NCBI RefSeq assembly: GCF_014191505.1
Contig: NZ_JACHWS010000004.1
Coordinates: 1 to 58,653 of the forward strand
Direction of reading: 5' to 3'
DNA from: Hoyosella altamirensis
GTDB taxonomy: Bacteria; Actinomycetota; Actinomycetes; Mycobacteriales; Mycobacteriaceae
DNA: 58,653 nucleotides
Positions within the stretch are counted from its first letter, which is position 1. Each line of letters opens with the position of its first letter. The translations under genes were made by a program, and so were the position numbers. The notes beneath the pieces were generated by a model. That model did not search any database, was not told the origin of the DNA, and was given only the letters and a program-made list of their open reading frames with translations. This document shows positions 17,316 through 25,630 of this stretch, in pieces.

Positions 17316-17831
17316 CTATGTGACCTGGGCTACATCTGACAGGGTTGCGAGGGGTTGCACCGCCCGGGCTGCGGTGTGCGCTGCGTCCGCTTTGCGGGCA
17401 GCGCGGCGGCGCTGAGCGGCCGCATACCGCTGACGTTCCAGGTCGGTTTGTGGTTCGAGCCGCGGGACGGACGCTGGTTTGCCGAAGTCATCGACGGCCA
17501 CCATCGTGAAATACGAACTGTTGGTGTGCCGGACTTTCCCAGTGCGGATGTTCTGCGTTTCGACACGAATACCCACCTCCATTGAGGTGCGTCCCGTGTA
17601 GTTGATCGACGCTGAGAACGTGACGAGTTCCCCGACGTGAACGGGCTGCCGAAACACGACCTGATCGACAGAGAGCGTCACCACGTATGTTCCGGCGTAG
17701 CGGCTGGCGCATGCATACGCGACTTCGTCTAAGTGCTTCAGCATTGTTCCCCCGTGGACATTTCCACTGAAATTGGCTGAATCTGGGGTCATCAAGACAG
17801 TCATGTACAGCGTTCGCTGGCGGTCGCTCAT
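17316..17831 (-). CDS. Acyl-CoA thioesterase (hotdog fold)
   Basis: YciA/BACH-type acyl-CoA hydrolase of 171 residues from ATG 17831. The hotdog helix segment NFSGNVHGGTMLKHLDEVAYACASRYAG is clear, followed by VTLSVDQVVFRQPVHVGELVTF and GRTSMEVGIRVETQN. The C-terminal 40 residues are Arg/Ala-rich and less conserved. Alternative starts lie upstream, but this one gives the family length. It is divergent from lipA and upstream of the acetoin reductase gene. It could release acetate from acetyl-CoA made by acetoin cleavage (inference). Its 3' end overlaps the repeat module at 17317-17361. Confidence 0.87.
   Translation of the reverse strand: MSDRQRTLYMTVLMTPDSANFSGNVHGGTMLKHLDEVAYACASRYAGTYVVTLSVDQVVFRQPVHVGELVTFSASINYTGRTSMEVGIRVETQNIRTGKVRHTNSSYFTMVAVDDFGKPASVPRLEPQTDLERQRYAAAQRRRAARKADAAHTAARAVQPLATLSDVAQVT
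17317..17361 (-). promoter_or_regulatory. Candidate promoter/operator module of the acetoin reductase gene (copy C)
   Basis: On the minus strand: GCAAC (17358-17354), 5 bases, GCAAC (17348-17344), 18 bases, then GGTCACATA (17325-17317), 50 bases before the reductase start. Spacing and the GGTCACATAGAA core equal those of the acoX module (16441-16485). It overlaps the last codons and the stop of the thioesterase gene. It is the candidate binding site for the adjacent GAF regulators. Confidence 0.55.
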
Positions 17832-18000
17832 TGCACTTTCCCTAACGTGGCAAGTTTCTGGTGAATGCGCGACGATGCGTTGTTTACGCGGGTGCAACCC
17901 GAATGAACCGGCGTGCACAGAGTATGTCTGGTGCGCTGCGGTTACCGGTGAGTATGTGGTGAATTGCACGCTCAGTCCGTGCGGTTCCGGTGCGGTACGC

Positions 18001-18015
18001 GTTGCGAAGGGTTGC
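18001..18015. promoter_or_regulatory. Additional GTTGC-N5-GTTGC repeat in the thioesterase/lipA gap
   Basis: GTTGC (18001-18005), GAAGG, GTTGC (18011-18015) repeats the one-turn spacing of the aco modules but lacks the GGTCACATA core at the matching distance. CGGGT-GCA-ACCCG (17889-17901) is a further small palindrome here. The 265-base divergent gap (17832-18096) must hold the promoters of both flanking genes; no other clear signal is seen. Confidence 0.35.
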
Positions 18016-18096
18016 AGCGCGCCCCCACCTGGGACAACTGGCAGGCGGTAGCCGCGGCACTTGTGAGTTAGGTGCGGCCCTTCTACCTTCGCCGCC

Positions 18097-19041
18097 ATGC
18101 CAGTCGCACCAGAAGGACGGCGCCTCCTCAGACTTGAGGTGCGCAACTCTGAAACACCGATCGCACGGAAACCTCCGTGGATCCGGACCACGATGCGGAT
18201 GGGTCCCGAATTCCGTGCGCTGCATGACCTTGTCGAGCGTGAAGGCCTGCACACTGTGTGCCAGGAAGCGGGCTGTCCCAACATCTTCGAATGCTGGGAG
18301 GATCGGGAAGCTACGTTCCTCATCGGTGGTGACCAGTGCACACGGCGCTGTGACTTCTGTCAGATCGATACCGGCAAGCCAGCGGAGTTCGATCGTGATG
18401 AGCCACGCCGGGTCGCTGAATCAATTGCGACGATGGGATTGCGGTACGCGACGGTCACGGGTGTGGCCCGCGATGATCTACCGGATGGGGGCGCGTGGCT
18501 CTATGCGGAAACAGTGCGCCAGGTCCGTGCGCGCAGTCCAGAAACTTCAGTTGAGCTGCTCATTCCGGACTTCAACGGCAGGCCCGAATTGCTGCGGGAA
18601 GTCTTCGATGCTGGGCCGCAGGTTCTCGCGCACAATCTTGAAACCGTACCGCGTTTGTTTCGGCGAATCCGTCCGGCATTCACCTATCAGCGCTCGCTTG
18701 ACGTGATCACCTCTGCGGCGGATTCGGGACTCGTCACCAAGTCGAACCTGATACTCGGGCTAGGCGAGGAACGCCATGAGGTCGGGGCAGCACTGCGCGA
18801 TTTGTATTCAGCCGGATGCCACCTGATCACCATTACTCAGTACTTGCGGCCCACATCGCGGCACCATCCGGTTGAGCGATGGGTCCCGCCAGACGAATTC
18901 ACCGAACTCGCTGGCCTCGCCAGGGAAATCGGCTTCCTGGGTGTCATGTCGGGACCCCTTGTTCGTTCGTCCTACCGCGCGGGCCGACTGCATGCCCAGG
19001 CGCGCGACGCCCTATCTCAGCACAGAAGGAGACTCTCGTGA
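18097..19041 (+). CDS. lipA: Lipoyl synthase
   Basis: Radical SAM enzyme that inserts two sulfurs into octanoyl-protein to make the lipoyl cofactor; 314 residues. The auxiliary cluster cysteines are Cys55, Cys60 and Cys66 ([12 protein letters not shown]). The radical SAM cluster is CTRRCDFC (Cys81, Cys85, Cys88), and the C-terminal RSSY contains the serine ligand. It lies in the acetoin cluster next to an E3 gene, so it is probably a pathway-dedicated copy that lipoylates AcoC Lys45. No lipB or lplA is nearby. Its stop overlaps the E3 start. Confidence 0.95.
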   Translation: MPVAPEGRRLLRLEVRNSETPIARKPPWIRTTMRMGPEFRALHDLVEREGLHTVCQEAGCPNIFECWEDREATFLIGGDQCTRRCDFCQIDTGKPAEFDRDEPRRVAESIATMGLRYATVTGVARDDLPDGGAWLYAETVRQVRARSPETSVELLIPDFNGRPELLREVFDAGPQVLAHNLETVPRLFRRIRPAFTYQRSLDVITSAADSGLVTKSNLILGLGEERHEVGAALRDLYSAGCHLITITQYLRPTSRHHPVERWVPPDEFTELAGLAREIGFLGVMSGPLVRSSYRAGRLHAQARDALSQHRRRLS

Positions 19042-20393
19042 CCAAAGATGTCGTCGTTCTCGGCGGGGGATCTGCCGGCTATGCGACCGCCTTACGGGCA
19101 GCCGCTCTCGGAATGCCCGTCATTCTTATTGAATCGGGCAAGCTCGGAGGGACGTGCTTGCACCGCGGGTGCATTCCGACGAAAGCCCTGCTCCATGCGG
19201 CTGAAACCGCAGACTCAGTTCGGGAAGCGTCCCGGTATGGCATTGAGGCATCGATGTCCGGCGTGAGTGTCGACGCTTTGCGCAGCTACCGTGAGGCCGT
19301 TGTCGGCCGCCTGCACAACGGCCTGCGCGGGCTGATCGATGCGAGCGGAATCACGGTCGTTTACGGCGAGGGACAGGTCACTGGCCCACGCGAAGTGACA
19401 GTGGACGGACTTGTGATTCAGGGTGACTATCTGGTGTTATGCACCGGATCGTCGCCCAAAGTGCCCGCAGGTATCCGGCTCAGCGATCGGGTCGTCACCA
19501 GTGACGGCGCTCTTGACCTCTCGTACCTTCCCGACGACGTCATTGTGTTCGGCGGTGGAGTAATCGGGTGCGAGTTCGCAAGCGCGTGGGCATCTCTTGG
19601 CGTTACCGTGACGGTAGTGGAAGCGCAGGACAAGCTGCTCCCCGGCGAGGACGAGTTCGCATCGAAACAGCTGGCCCGCGCGTTCCGGAAACGGGGGATC
19701 AAGACGAGGACCCGCACCGCGATCACGGAGGTGATCGAAGACGAGGACACGGTGCGGGTCACCCTCGAGTCCGGTGAACAACTCGAGGCGGAGATACTTC
19801 TTGTCGCGGTAGGCAGGGGGCCGAATACGCAAGGCTTTGCCGACGCAGGCATCGAACTCCAAAACGGGTTCGTCGCCACCGATGAGAGGCTGCGCGCCAG
19901 CGTCCCGGGGGTTTATGCCGCCGGTGACATCGTCGCCGGACCGCAACTCGCTCATCGTGGTTACCAGCACGGCATTTTCGTGGCTGAAGACATCGCGGAG
20001 TGCAAACCAGAGGTGATCGATGATCTGAAGATTCCGCGCGTGGCCTATTCGCGTCCGGAGGTCGCTTCGGTGGGCCTCTCAGAAGCGCAAGCGAGGGAGC
20101 GCTACGGGAACTCCGTGGAGACCGTCGTCTACGACCTTGCCGGTAATGGTAAAAGCCAGATTCTCGGCACAGCCGGTGGTGTGAAGGTCGTGGCAGTCGA
20201 GGGCGAAATCGCAGGCTTGCACCTCGTCGGTGACCGGGTGAGCGAGTTGATTGGCGAAGCGCAGGCGTTAGTGAGCCTCGGCGTTACCGCTAGTGCGGCG
20301 GCCAAGCTCATTCATGCGCACCCCACGCAGAGTGAAGCTCTCGGCGAGGCATTAATGGCGCTCGCCGGGAAACCATTCCACCTACATGTTTGA
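19038..20393 (+). CDS. lpdA: Dihydrolipoyl dehydrogenase (E3)
   Basis: FAD-dependent E3 that reoxidises the dihydrolipoyl group of AcoC with NAD; 451 residues from GTG 19038, which overlaps the lipA stop (GTGA) and is preceded by AGAAGGAGA. The FAD site GGGSAGYA (9-16), the redox disulfide Cys40/Cys45 in [13 protein letters not shown], and the catalytic histidine region HAHPTQSE (about 426-433) are intact. The frame stays open upstream, but that part overlaps lipA. A hairpin starting in the last codons follows. Confidence 0.95.
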   Translation: MTKDVVVLGGGSAGYATALRAAALGMPVILIESGKLGGTCLHRGCIPTKALLHAAETADSVREASRYGIEASMSGVSVDALRSYREAVVGRLHNGLRGLIDASGITVVYGEGQVTGPREVTVDGLVIQGDYLVLCTGSSPKVPAGIRLSDRVVTSDGALDLSYLPDDVIVFGGGVIGCEFASAWASLGVTVTVVEAQDKLLPGEDEFASKQLARAFRKRGIKTRTRTAITEVIEDEDTVRVTLESGEQLEAEILLVAVGRGPNTQGFADAGIELQNGFVATDERLRASVPGVYAAGDIVAGPQLAHRGYQHGIFVAEDIAECKPEVIDDLKIPRVAYSRPEVASVGLSEAQARERYGNSVETVVYDLAGNGKSQILGTAGGVKVVAVEGEIAGLHLVGDRVSELIGEAQALVSLGVTASAAAKLIHAHPTQSEALGEALMALAGKPFHLHV

Positions 20394-20426
20394 TTACGGC
20401 CAGGGAATTGCTGGCCGCAATCAAAC
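20388..20426. terminator. Terminator hairpin between lpdA and the secreted-protein gene
   Basis: Arms of 16 bases (20388-20403 and 20411-20426) pair with one mismatch around a 7-base loop, and a short CGCGTTTT follows. The lpdA stop codon lies inside the left arm. The site separates convergent genes, so it can act in both directions. Confidence 0.85.
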
Positions 20427-20437
20427 CGCGTTTTATG

Positions 20438-20689
20438 TCAGTGCCCCCAGCCGAAGCTGAGACCTGCGCTGCCACCGCCGCCTAGTGACCATTTGCCGAC
20501 GTTGCCGCTGAGGTCTGCGCCGCCGCTCACCGACCCGCCGCCGCTTGAGCAGCAACTGAAGGACGTGCCTCCACCTGCGCTGCCTCCGAGGCCGAATGAC
20601 CAGGCGCTTGCTGCTGCGGGGCTGATGACGAGCGCGACGGCTGCTGCCGCAGCGACGAGGCTAGCCCGTGACCGGGTTGTCAGTGTCAT
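20438..20689 (-). CDS. Small secreted glycine/serine-rich protein
   Basis: An 83-residue product with a clear Sec signal peptide: a basic N-terminus, AAAAAVALVISPAAASA, and predicted cleavage near residue 29. The mature part is about 54 residues, rich in Gly and Ser, with a Cys-Cys pair in SFSCCSSGGG and aromatic residues in repeated GxS/GxG runs. AAGGAG precedes the ATG. I do not recognise a family. It may be a cell-surface or extracellular peptide. The upstream 123 bases are unusually AT-rich and contain GACCA-TG-TGGTC (20733-20744). Confidence 0.65.
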   Translation of the reverse strand: MTLTTRSRASLVAAAAAVALVISPAAASAWSFGLGGSAGGGTSFSCCSSGGGSVSGGADLSGNVGKWSLGGGGSAGLSFGWGH

Positions 20690-20812
20690 TGGTCGACTCC
20701 TTTGCCGAGGTATGGATAGTTCGCCCCGACCGGACCATGTGGTCTATCTTTAGATTAGCAAAATAGATGCGCCATTAATTTATTCACCGGCGGTAATTAT
20801 TTATTTAGTGCG

Positions 20813-21442
20813 TCATAGATCGCTAATGGTTTCAGGGGTGAGATTCGGGTGCCACCGCCCTGTTGGATAGCTGATGGCGAGTGGCCCGAGGTTGCATGGT
20901 GTCAGGCAGCCAGTTGGCGTGACGAGCGCATCGGGAAATTCATCCTGCACAGCCCGGAACACACCACCCGCACCGTAGGCGGTGCAACGTGGGCCGCGGC
21001 AAATCAGGATATGCCGGTCGTGCTCCGGCATATCAGACCAGGCAGGGCTGCGGAACGCTCGCGGGCTCGCGGTGATCGCCCGCCCCGGTTGTGATGCCAA
21101 GTGCTCGACTGCGGCCGTGAGTCCGGAAGTGGAGTCAACACCATCAGTGATTGTGACGTCCAGTCGAGTCTCGCGGGTTTCGCGCCAGTTAGCGACCGAC
21201 CGCGCGATCCACGTCTCGAGATAGCGATCACGGGGTACCGCGAGTGGAACAAGCGTGACGGCTAGTGACCGCGTCGCGGCCTCGTCGAGTCGAGAATGAA
21301 TCGACGGCTCGCCCTGATCGAGCAGAGCATATTCTGCTCCGACCGTGTCTGCGAGGCGTTGCAAGGAGGCAAGGTCCACGCCGCTCGGGGTGGGGCGGGC
21401 AATGAGGACAGTGCAGCGTTTGCGTGACTCGTCTGTTTTCAC
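20813..21442 (-). CDS. CbiX-like / thioredoxin-fold 2Fe-2S ferredoxin fusion
   Basis: A 209-residue protein, last in the riboswitch-controlled operon. The C-terminal part (about 143-200) matches thioredoxin-like [2Fe-2S] ferredoxins, with Cys148, Cys153, Cys179 and Cys183 (CRGPRC and GCLTPC). The N-terminal part (about 10-125) resembles CbiX/sirohydrochlorin chelatase folds but lacks the obvious metal-binding histidines, so it may be degenerate. ATGA overlap with the ATPase gene indicates coupling. The context suggests a role in corrin/cobalt handling or reduction after uptake; this is inference. Confidence 0.75.
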   Translation of the reverse strand: MKTDESRKRCTVLIARPTPSGVDLASLQRLADTVGAEYALLDQGEPSIHSRLDEAATRSLAVTLVPLAVPRDRYLETWIARSVANWRETRETRLDVTITDGVDSTSGLTAAVEHLASQPGRAITASPRAFRSPAWSDMPEHDRHILICRGPRCTAYGAGGVFRAVQDEFPDALVTPTGCLTPCNLGPLAISYPTGRWHPNLTPETISDL

Positions 21443-22227
21443 CGAGCTGTCACCTTCCGTCCAGCCGGAATGACCAGCGGTGTCCCAGCGAGGGGATCGT
21501 TGATCACCGAACAGGGCAGCCCGAACACCTCCTCGACAACGTCGGTTCTGACCACCTCCGTGGGCGTCCCCTGGGCGACGACACGGCCGTCCTTCATCGC
21601 GACCAGATGATCGGCGTAGCGTGCAGCGAGATTCAGGTCGTGCAGCACCGCGATGATGGTGCGCGGCTTGAGATCGTGCAGCAGGTCGAGAACATCAATT
21701 TGATGAGCCAGATCCAGAAATGTTGTGGGCTCGTCGAGAAGCATCACGTCGGGCCCCTGCGCGAGGGCCAAAGCAATCCAGACGCGTTGTTTCTGGCCCC
21801 CGGAGAGTTCGTCGATGCACCGCTCCGCGAGTTCGGTCACGCTGGTTGCTTCCATTGCGCGCCGCACAGCGGTCTCGTCACGCTCGCTCCATTGCCGGAA
21901 CCATCGCTGATGGGGATGGCGGCCGCGAGAAATCAGATCGCCGACGGTGATTCCATCGGGTGCAATCGGCTGCTGCGGCAGCATCCCAAGCCGCTGTGCG
22001 AGCGAACGAGCCGGTAAGTCGCCTATGTTCGTACCGTCGAGCAGCACTGCTCCCATCTGGGGTTTGAGCAGCCTCGCCAGCCCACGCAGCAGCGTTGATT
22101 TGCCGCAGCCGTTGGGGCCGACGATTACAGTGAGCTCGCCCGCGGGGAACGCAACGGTGACGTCGGTGACGGCGGTGTGACCGCCGTATCCGAGAGTGAG
22201 GCTTGTGGTCGCGAGGTGGGAAGTCAT
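21439..22227 (-). CDS. ABC transporter ATP-binding protein (FecE/BtuD type)
   Basis: Cytoplasmic ATPase of a type II importer, 262 residues. Walker A GPNGCGKST is at 37-45, followed by the Q-loop region, the signature LSGGQKQR and Walker B VMLLDEPTTFLD. By sequence alone it groups with ferric-siderophore ATPases. The cobalamin riboswitch upstream of the operon makes cobalamin or a corrinoid the more likely cargo. It overlaps both neighbours by four bases (ATGA). Confidence 0.92.
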   Translation of the reverse strand: MTSHLATTSLTLGYGGHTAVTDVTVAFPAGELTVIVGPNGCGKSTLLRGLARLLKPQMGAVLLDGTNIGDLPARSLAQRLGMLPQQPIAPDGITVGDLISRGRHPHQRWFRQWSERDETAVRRAMEATSVTELAERCIDELSGGQKQRVWIALALAQGPDVMLLDEPTTFLDLAHQIDVLDLLHDLKPRTIIAVLHDLNLAARYADHLVAMKDGRVVAQGTPTEVVRTDVVEEVFGLPCSVINDPLAGTPLVIPAGRKVTAR

Positions 22228-23276
22228 CCAGCATGTCCGATCCGGGTTGCGCGAGCAAGAAGGTACACGAGAACAGGCGCGCCGATGATGGCAGTGACGA
22301 CACCGACAGGCAGCTCTGCGGGGAACATGAGCCGCGCGGCAAGGTCAGCGGTGACGACGAGGAGTGCGCCTGCCGCTGCTGCCGGGATGAGGCCCGGGCT
22401 GCGTTCTCTTAGAAGGCGGCGAACGATCTGGGGAGCCACGAGAGCGACGAACCCTATGGGCCCAGCGGCGGCAGTTGCCATCGCGGCGAGCGTCACGGCG
22501 ACTATCACCAGCGCGACACGGTTGGAGCCGCGACGGCCCGACAGCGTGTGAGCCAGTTCGTCGCCGAGTTCGAGCAGGCGCAGGAATCTCGCGAGATACG
22601 TGAGCGCGGGCGTCAAAGCCGCTAACGTCACGCCGATGATGACGGCGTGCGTCCACGCGCGGTTAGCGAGGCTGCCGGTGAGCCACATGGCGGCGGTATG
22701 CGCCTGATAAATGTTCGCGCGAGTCAGAATCAGCGAAATGACCGATGAGAGCATTGCGCTCACACCGATACCCACCAGGACGAGGCGATATCCGGTCAGG
22801 CCGTTTTTGTTCGCGACAGCGAGGATCAGCGTCATCGCGAGGACGGCCCCGCCGAGTGCGCCGGCCACTATGTGGATTCCGGACCCGCCGATGACGGTGA
22901 TGACCACGAGCGCACCGAACGCCGCGCCCGCGTTGATTCCGATGACGTCCGGGCTGACGAGCGGATTCGAGGCGATCCGCTGCAGTATTGCTCCGGACAG
23001 CGCGAACGCAGCCCCCGTTAGGAGGGCAACAGTTACTCGCGGCAGGCGGTCGTTGAGCAGCACGTCTGTCTCGATGAGGGTGCCGCCGCCGGTCATAACG
23101 CGAATGATGTCGGCGACGCCCATCTCGTAGTGCCCGAGCGTCAGCGACCAGACGGCGATGGCCGCGGCCGCGACGGCCAGCACACAGGTGATCAGAATTG
23201 AGCGCTGGTGCAGGCGGAACGTCATCCGCCGGTCCGGTGAACTAAGCAGCACAGTGCCCGCTGGCAGAACTGTCAT
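22224..23276 (-). CDS. FecCD-family ABC transporter permease 2
   Basis: Integral membrane subunit of 350 residues with about ten hydrophobic segments. Typical FecCD blocks are LRLPRV-like LNDRLPRVTVALLTGAAFALSG, then NPLVSPDVIGINAGAAFGA and GPIGFVALVAPQIVR (the ATPase-coupling region). ATG 23276 overlaps the stop of the first permease gene; the open frame extends further upstream inside that gene. It pairs with the other permease as a heterodimer, unlike the homodimeric BtuC of E. coli. Confidence 0.9.
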   Translation of the reverse strand: MTVLPAGTVLLSSPDRRMTFRLHQRSILITCVLAVAAAAIAVWSLTLGHYEMGVADIIRVMTGGGTLIETDVLLNDRLPRVTVALLTGAAFALSGAILQRIASNPLVSPDVIGINAGAAFGALVVITVIGGSGIHIVAGALGGAVLAMTLILAVANKNGLTGYRLVLVGIGVSAMLSSVISLILTRANIYQAHTAAMWLTGSLANRAWTHAVIIGVTLAALTPALTYLARFLRLLELGDELAHTLSGRRGSNRVALVIVAVTLAAMATAAAGPIGFVALVAPQIVRRLLRERSPGLIPAAAAGALLVVTADLAARLMFPAELPVGVVTAIIGAPVLVYLLARATRIGHAG

Positions 23277-24340
23277 AGCTTCGCCACCTTCCGGTTGCGG
23301 ACGAGATACAGGAAGAAAGGCGCGCCCGCGAGTGCTGTCACGATGCCCACCTGGATTTCCTGCGGCTGCACCGCGATACGTCCCAGGATGTCCGCAATCA
23401 GGAGCACTGTGGGCGCGAGAACAGCGCACCAGACAAGCAGCCAGCGGTAGTCGGGACCGCCGATTGCGCGCGCTATATGGGGCACGACGAGTCCGATGAA
23501 TCCGATGGGCCCCGCGATGGCGGTGGCGGCACCTGCGAGAAGGACAACACTCAGCGCGCCAGATATGCGGATGAGGATGAGTCTGGCTCCGAGCGTGCGG
23601 GCCATGTCATCCCCCAGCGCAATAGAGTTCAGCGCGCGCGAAACAGCGAACGCCAGCACCGCGCCAACCAGCATGAATGGCACCACAGTGGACAGAGACC
23701 CCAGGTCGGCTCGGGTAAGGGAACCGACTACCCAGAATCGGAAGTCGTCGAATGTGCTGCGGTCGAGCAGACTGATCGCGGTGGTCATGGACCCGACTAG
23801 TGCGGCGAAAGCAGCGCCAGCGAGAGCCAGTTTGACGGGGGTTGCCCCGCCGTACCCGAGTGAACCCAGGACATATACGAATACAGCCGCAACTGCGGCC
23901 CCAATGAACGCGAACCAGATGTACCCGCTCAGCGCCGTCACACCTAGGGCGCTCATCGCGATCACCACCGCGAACGCGGCACCCGCATTGATGCCCAGAA
24001 TCCCTGGTCCCGCGAGTGGGTTGCGGGTCAGCCCCTGCATCACCGCTCCAGCGAGCCCGAGCGCGATTCCAGCGAACAGTCCCGCGAGCGTGCGCGGCAG
24101 CCGGATGTGATGGACCACCAGGTCCGTGTCAGCGCCCTGGTAGTCGGTGAACGCCTGCACAGCCTGGTCCAGACTCAGTGGGTGATTCCCAACGAGAATC
24201 GACGCTGCACACGTCGTGACGAGGAGCAACGCGGCGAAGAGGAGACCCGCCCCGCGCGTCACACCGCGCCGGGCGAGTCCGGTTGCCGGTGCTGCGGCAT
24301 CGCGAGTGGTGCGCTGCGGCGAATGAGCCACACCGACCAT
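23273..24340 (-). CDS. FecCD-family ABC transporter permease 1
   Basis: Integral membrane permease, 355 residues. A 30-residue hydrophilic N-terminus precedes the first membrane segment. Family blocks include IRLPRTLAGLFAGIALGLAG, NPLAGPGILGINAGAAFAV and GPIGFIGLVVPHIAR. It starts 2 bases after the binding-protein stop and overlaps the second permease. Cargo is assigned to cobalamin/corrinoid from the riboswitch, not from the permease sequence, which looks siderophore-type. Confidence 0.9.
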   Translation of the reverse strand: MVGVAHSPQRTTRDAAAPATGLARRGVTRGAGLLFAALLLVTTCAASILVGNHPLSLDQAVQAFTDYQGADTDLVVHHIRLPRTLAGLFAGIALGLAGAVMQGLTRNPLAGPGILGINAGAAFAVVIAMSALGVTALSGYIWFAFIGAAVAAVFVYVLGSLGYGGATPVKLALAGAAFAALVGSMTTAISLLDRSTFDDFRFWVVGSLTRADLGSLSTVVPFMLVGAVLAFAVSRALNSIALGDDMARTLGARLILIRISGALSVVLLAGAATAIAGPIGFIGLVVPHIARAIGGPDYRWLLVWCAVLAPTVLLIADILGRIAVQPQEIQVGIVTALAGAPFFLYLVRNRKVAKL

Positions 24341-24342
24341 CG

Positions 24343-25386
24343 CTACCCCCCGAACAGATCAGGATGGATGAGTTCCGCGACGAGTTCCGTCGAATGGGCG
24401 GCACGGACGCTCGCGGCGCGATCAGCGAAAAGGAACGCGTAGACAGTTCCGTTCTGCACCGCGGTGAGGTTCGCGAGCGCCGGTGACGTGACAATCTTCT
24501 CGACATCGGGGAGGGCATCGTCTCGGGTGTATGAGGCGTCGCAGCACGTGCTGGTGAGGATGACGTCCGGGTTTCGCTGGATGAGTTCTTCAGCGCCGAT
24601 CTGTATGTTACGCCGTTCCGTGAGATCCGAGAAGGCGTTCACCCCGCCGGCAGCGTCAATGATCTGGGTGATGAAGTCGGTGCCACTCGCGATGCTGAAC
24701 GTCCCGTCAGCCCGCGGACTCACCACTGCGACAGACGGCCGTTCGGCGCCCGCCACAGCGTCGCCCACGGCAGCGATACGTGACTCGAGGCTGGCGATAA
24801 CTGCTTCAGCCCGCTCCTCCACACCCCAGAGAGCGCCCAAGTCACGCAGATCCGCGTATACATTGTCGAAACGCACTGTTGCGGGGTCGATTGCCTCGTC
24901 GGCGAGCCCGTCAGAGCTCGGGCAGAGGGGGCTGAGAATCCACGTGCCGACGCCGAGGTTATGCAAGCTTGCTCGCGTGCCGACGCTGCTCTGTGAGGAC
25001 TCAGCGAAGACACCGTTGAAGCCGGAGAAGACGAAGTCGGGGTTCTGTGCAAGGAGTTCGTCCCGGCTCGGCAGGCTTTCCACGTAGGCTGCATCCGCTT
25101 GCGCGTTTTCGTATTCCGGCAGGACTTGTGAATCGAGGAACGCCGTGCCGATCAACCGGTCGCTGACACCCAGCGCATGCGCGACTTCGATTGCTGGCTG
25201 ATAGGCCGCGTAGATCCGCTGCGGTGGTTCGTCGGCGGTGATGTCGATGCCGCAGTTGCCGCGAGTGGTGCCCTCGCCGACATGGGCGACGGTTTCGGGT
25301 TCGGTGTTGCTGCAGCTTGCGAGTGCTAATGCAGCGGTAGTGAGAAGCGCACCGGTGCGCAGGTACGCCAAAGCAGAGATGGTCAC
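24343..25386 (-). CDS. ABC transporter substrate-binding lipoprotein (FecB/BtuF type)
   Basis: A 347-residue periplasmic-binding-type lipoprotein. The signal peptide ends in the lipobox LASC (Cys25). The mature protein follows the FecB/BtuF pattern: PQRIYAAYQPAIEVAHALGVSDRLIG and ELLAQNPDFVFSG, then EELIQRNPDVILTS. It begins at GTG 25386 with GGAAGG ahead. It is the first gene after the cobalamin riboswitch, so its expression should fall when B12 is plentiful. The cargo is therefore probably cobalamin or a precursor. Confidence 0.9.
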   Translation of the reverse strand: MTISALAYLRTGALLTTAALALASCSNTEPETVAHVGEGTTRGNCGIDITADEPPQRIYAAYQPAIEVAHALGVSDRLIGTAFLDSQVLPEYENAQADAAYVESLPSRDELLAQNPDFVFSGFNGVFAESSQSSVGTRASLHNLGVGTWILSPLCPSSDGLADEAIDPATVRFDNVYADLRDLGALWGVEERAEAVIASLESRIAAVGDAVAGAERPSVAVVSPRADGTFSIASGTDFITQIIDAAGGVNAFSDLTERRNIQIGAEELIQRNPDVILTSTCCDASYTRDDALPDVEKIVTSPALANLTAVQNGTVYAFLFADRAASVRAAHSTELVAELIHPDLFGG

Positions 25387-25427
25387 AGTGACCGCCTTCC
25401 AGGTCCTCGTGGAATCGGATAACGCTG

Positions 25428-25606
25428 GCCGTGGCCGGTCTCCTGGCTGACGGGAATTGCCGCGAGGGTTCTGCCTTCCCGAAACGTTGCCGTTTCAGTG
25501 ACTCCACGCCTAGATAGAAACCTGAAAGGCGCAGAACGAACCTTCACTCCCGATCACAGTGGCGAGGGCCGCACCGGTTTCACACCGATTTCCCGAGCAC
25601 CACGGC
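25428..25606 (-). promoter_or_regulatory. Cobalamin (AdoCbl) riboswitch
   Basis: Read on the minus strand: P1 arm GCCGTGG (25606-25600) pairs with CCACGGC (25434-25428). Between them lie GGGAAATCGGTG, the core box GCCACTGTGA (25563-25554) and, near the 3' end, the B12 box AGCCAGGAGACC (25448-25437). These conserved blocks in this order define the cobalamin aptamer. The remaining 41 bases to the GTG start (25386) would hold the expression platform, probably a ribosome-site sequestering helix because no run of Ts is seen. Confidence 0.93.
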
Positions 25607-25630
25607 AGATATGACAGTAGCAGTGAACCG

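Noticed and set aside
17832-18341. Upstream extension of the thioesterase frame into lipA
   Set aside because: It is antisense to the start of lipA, and the family match begins at 17831.
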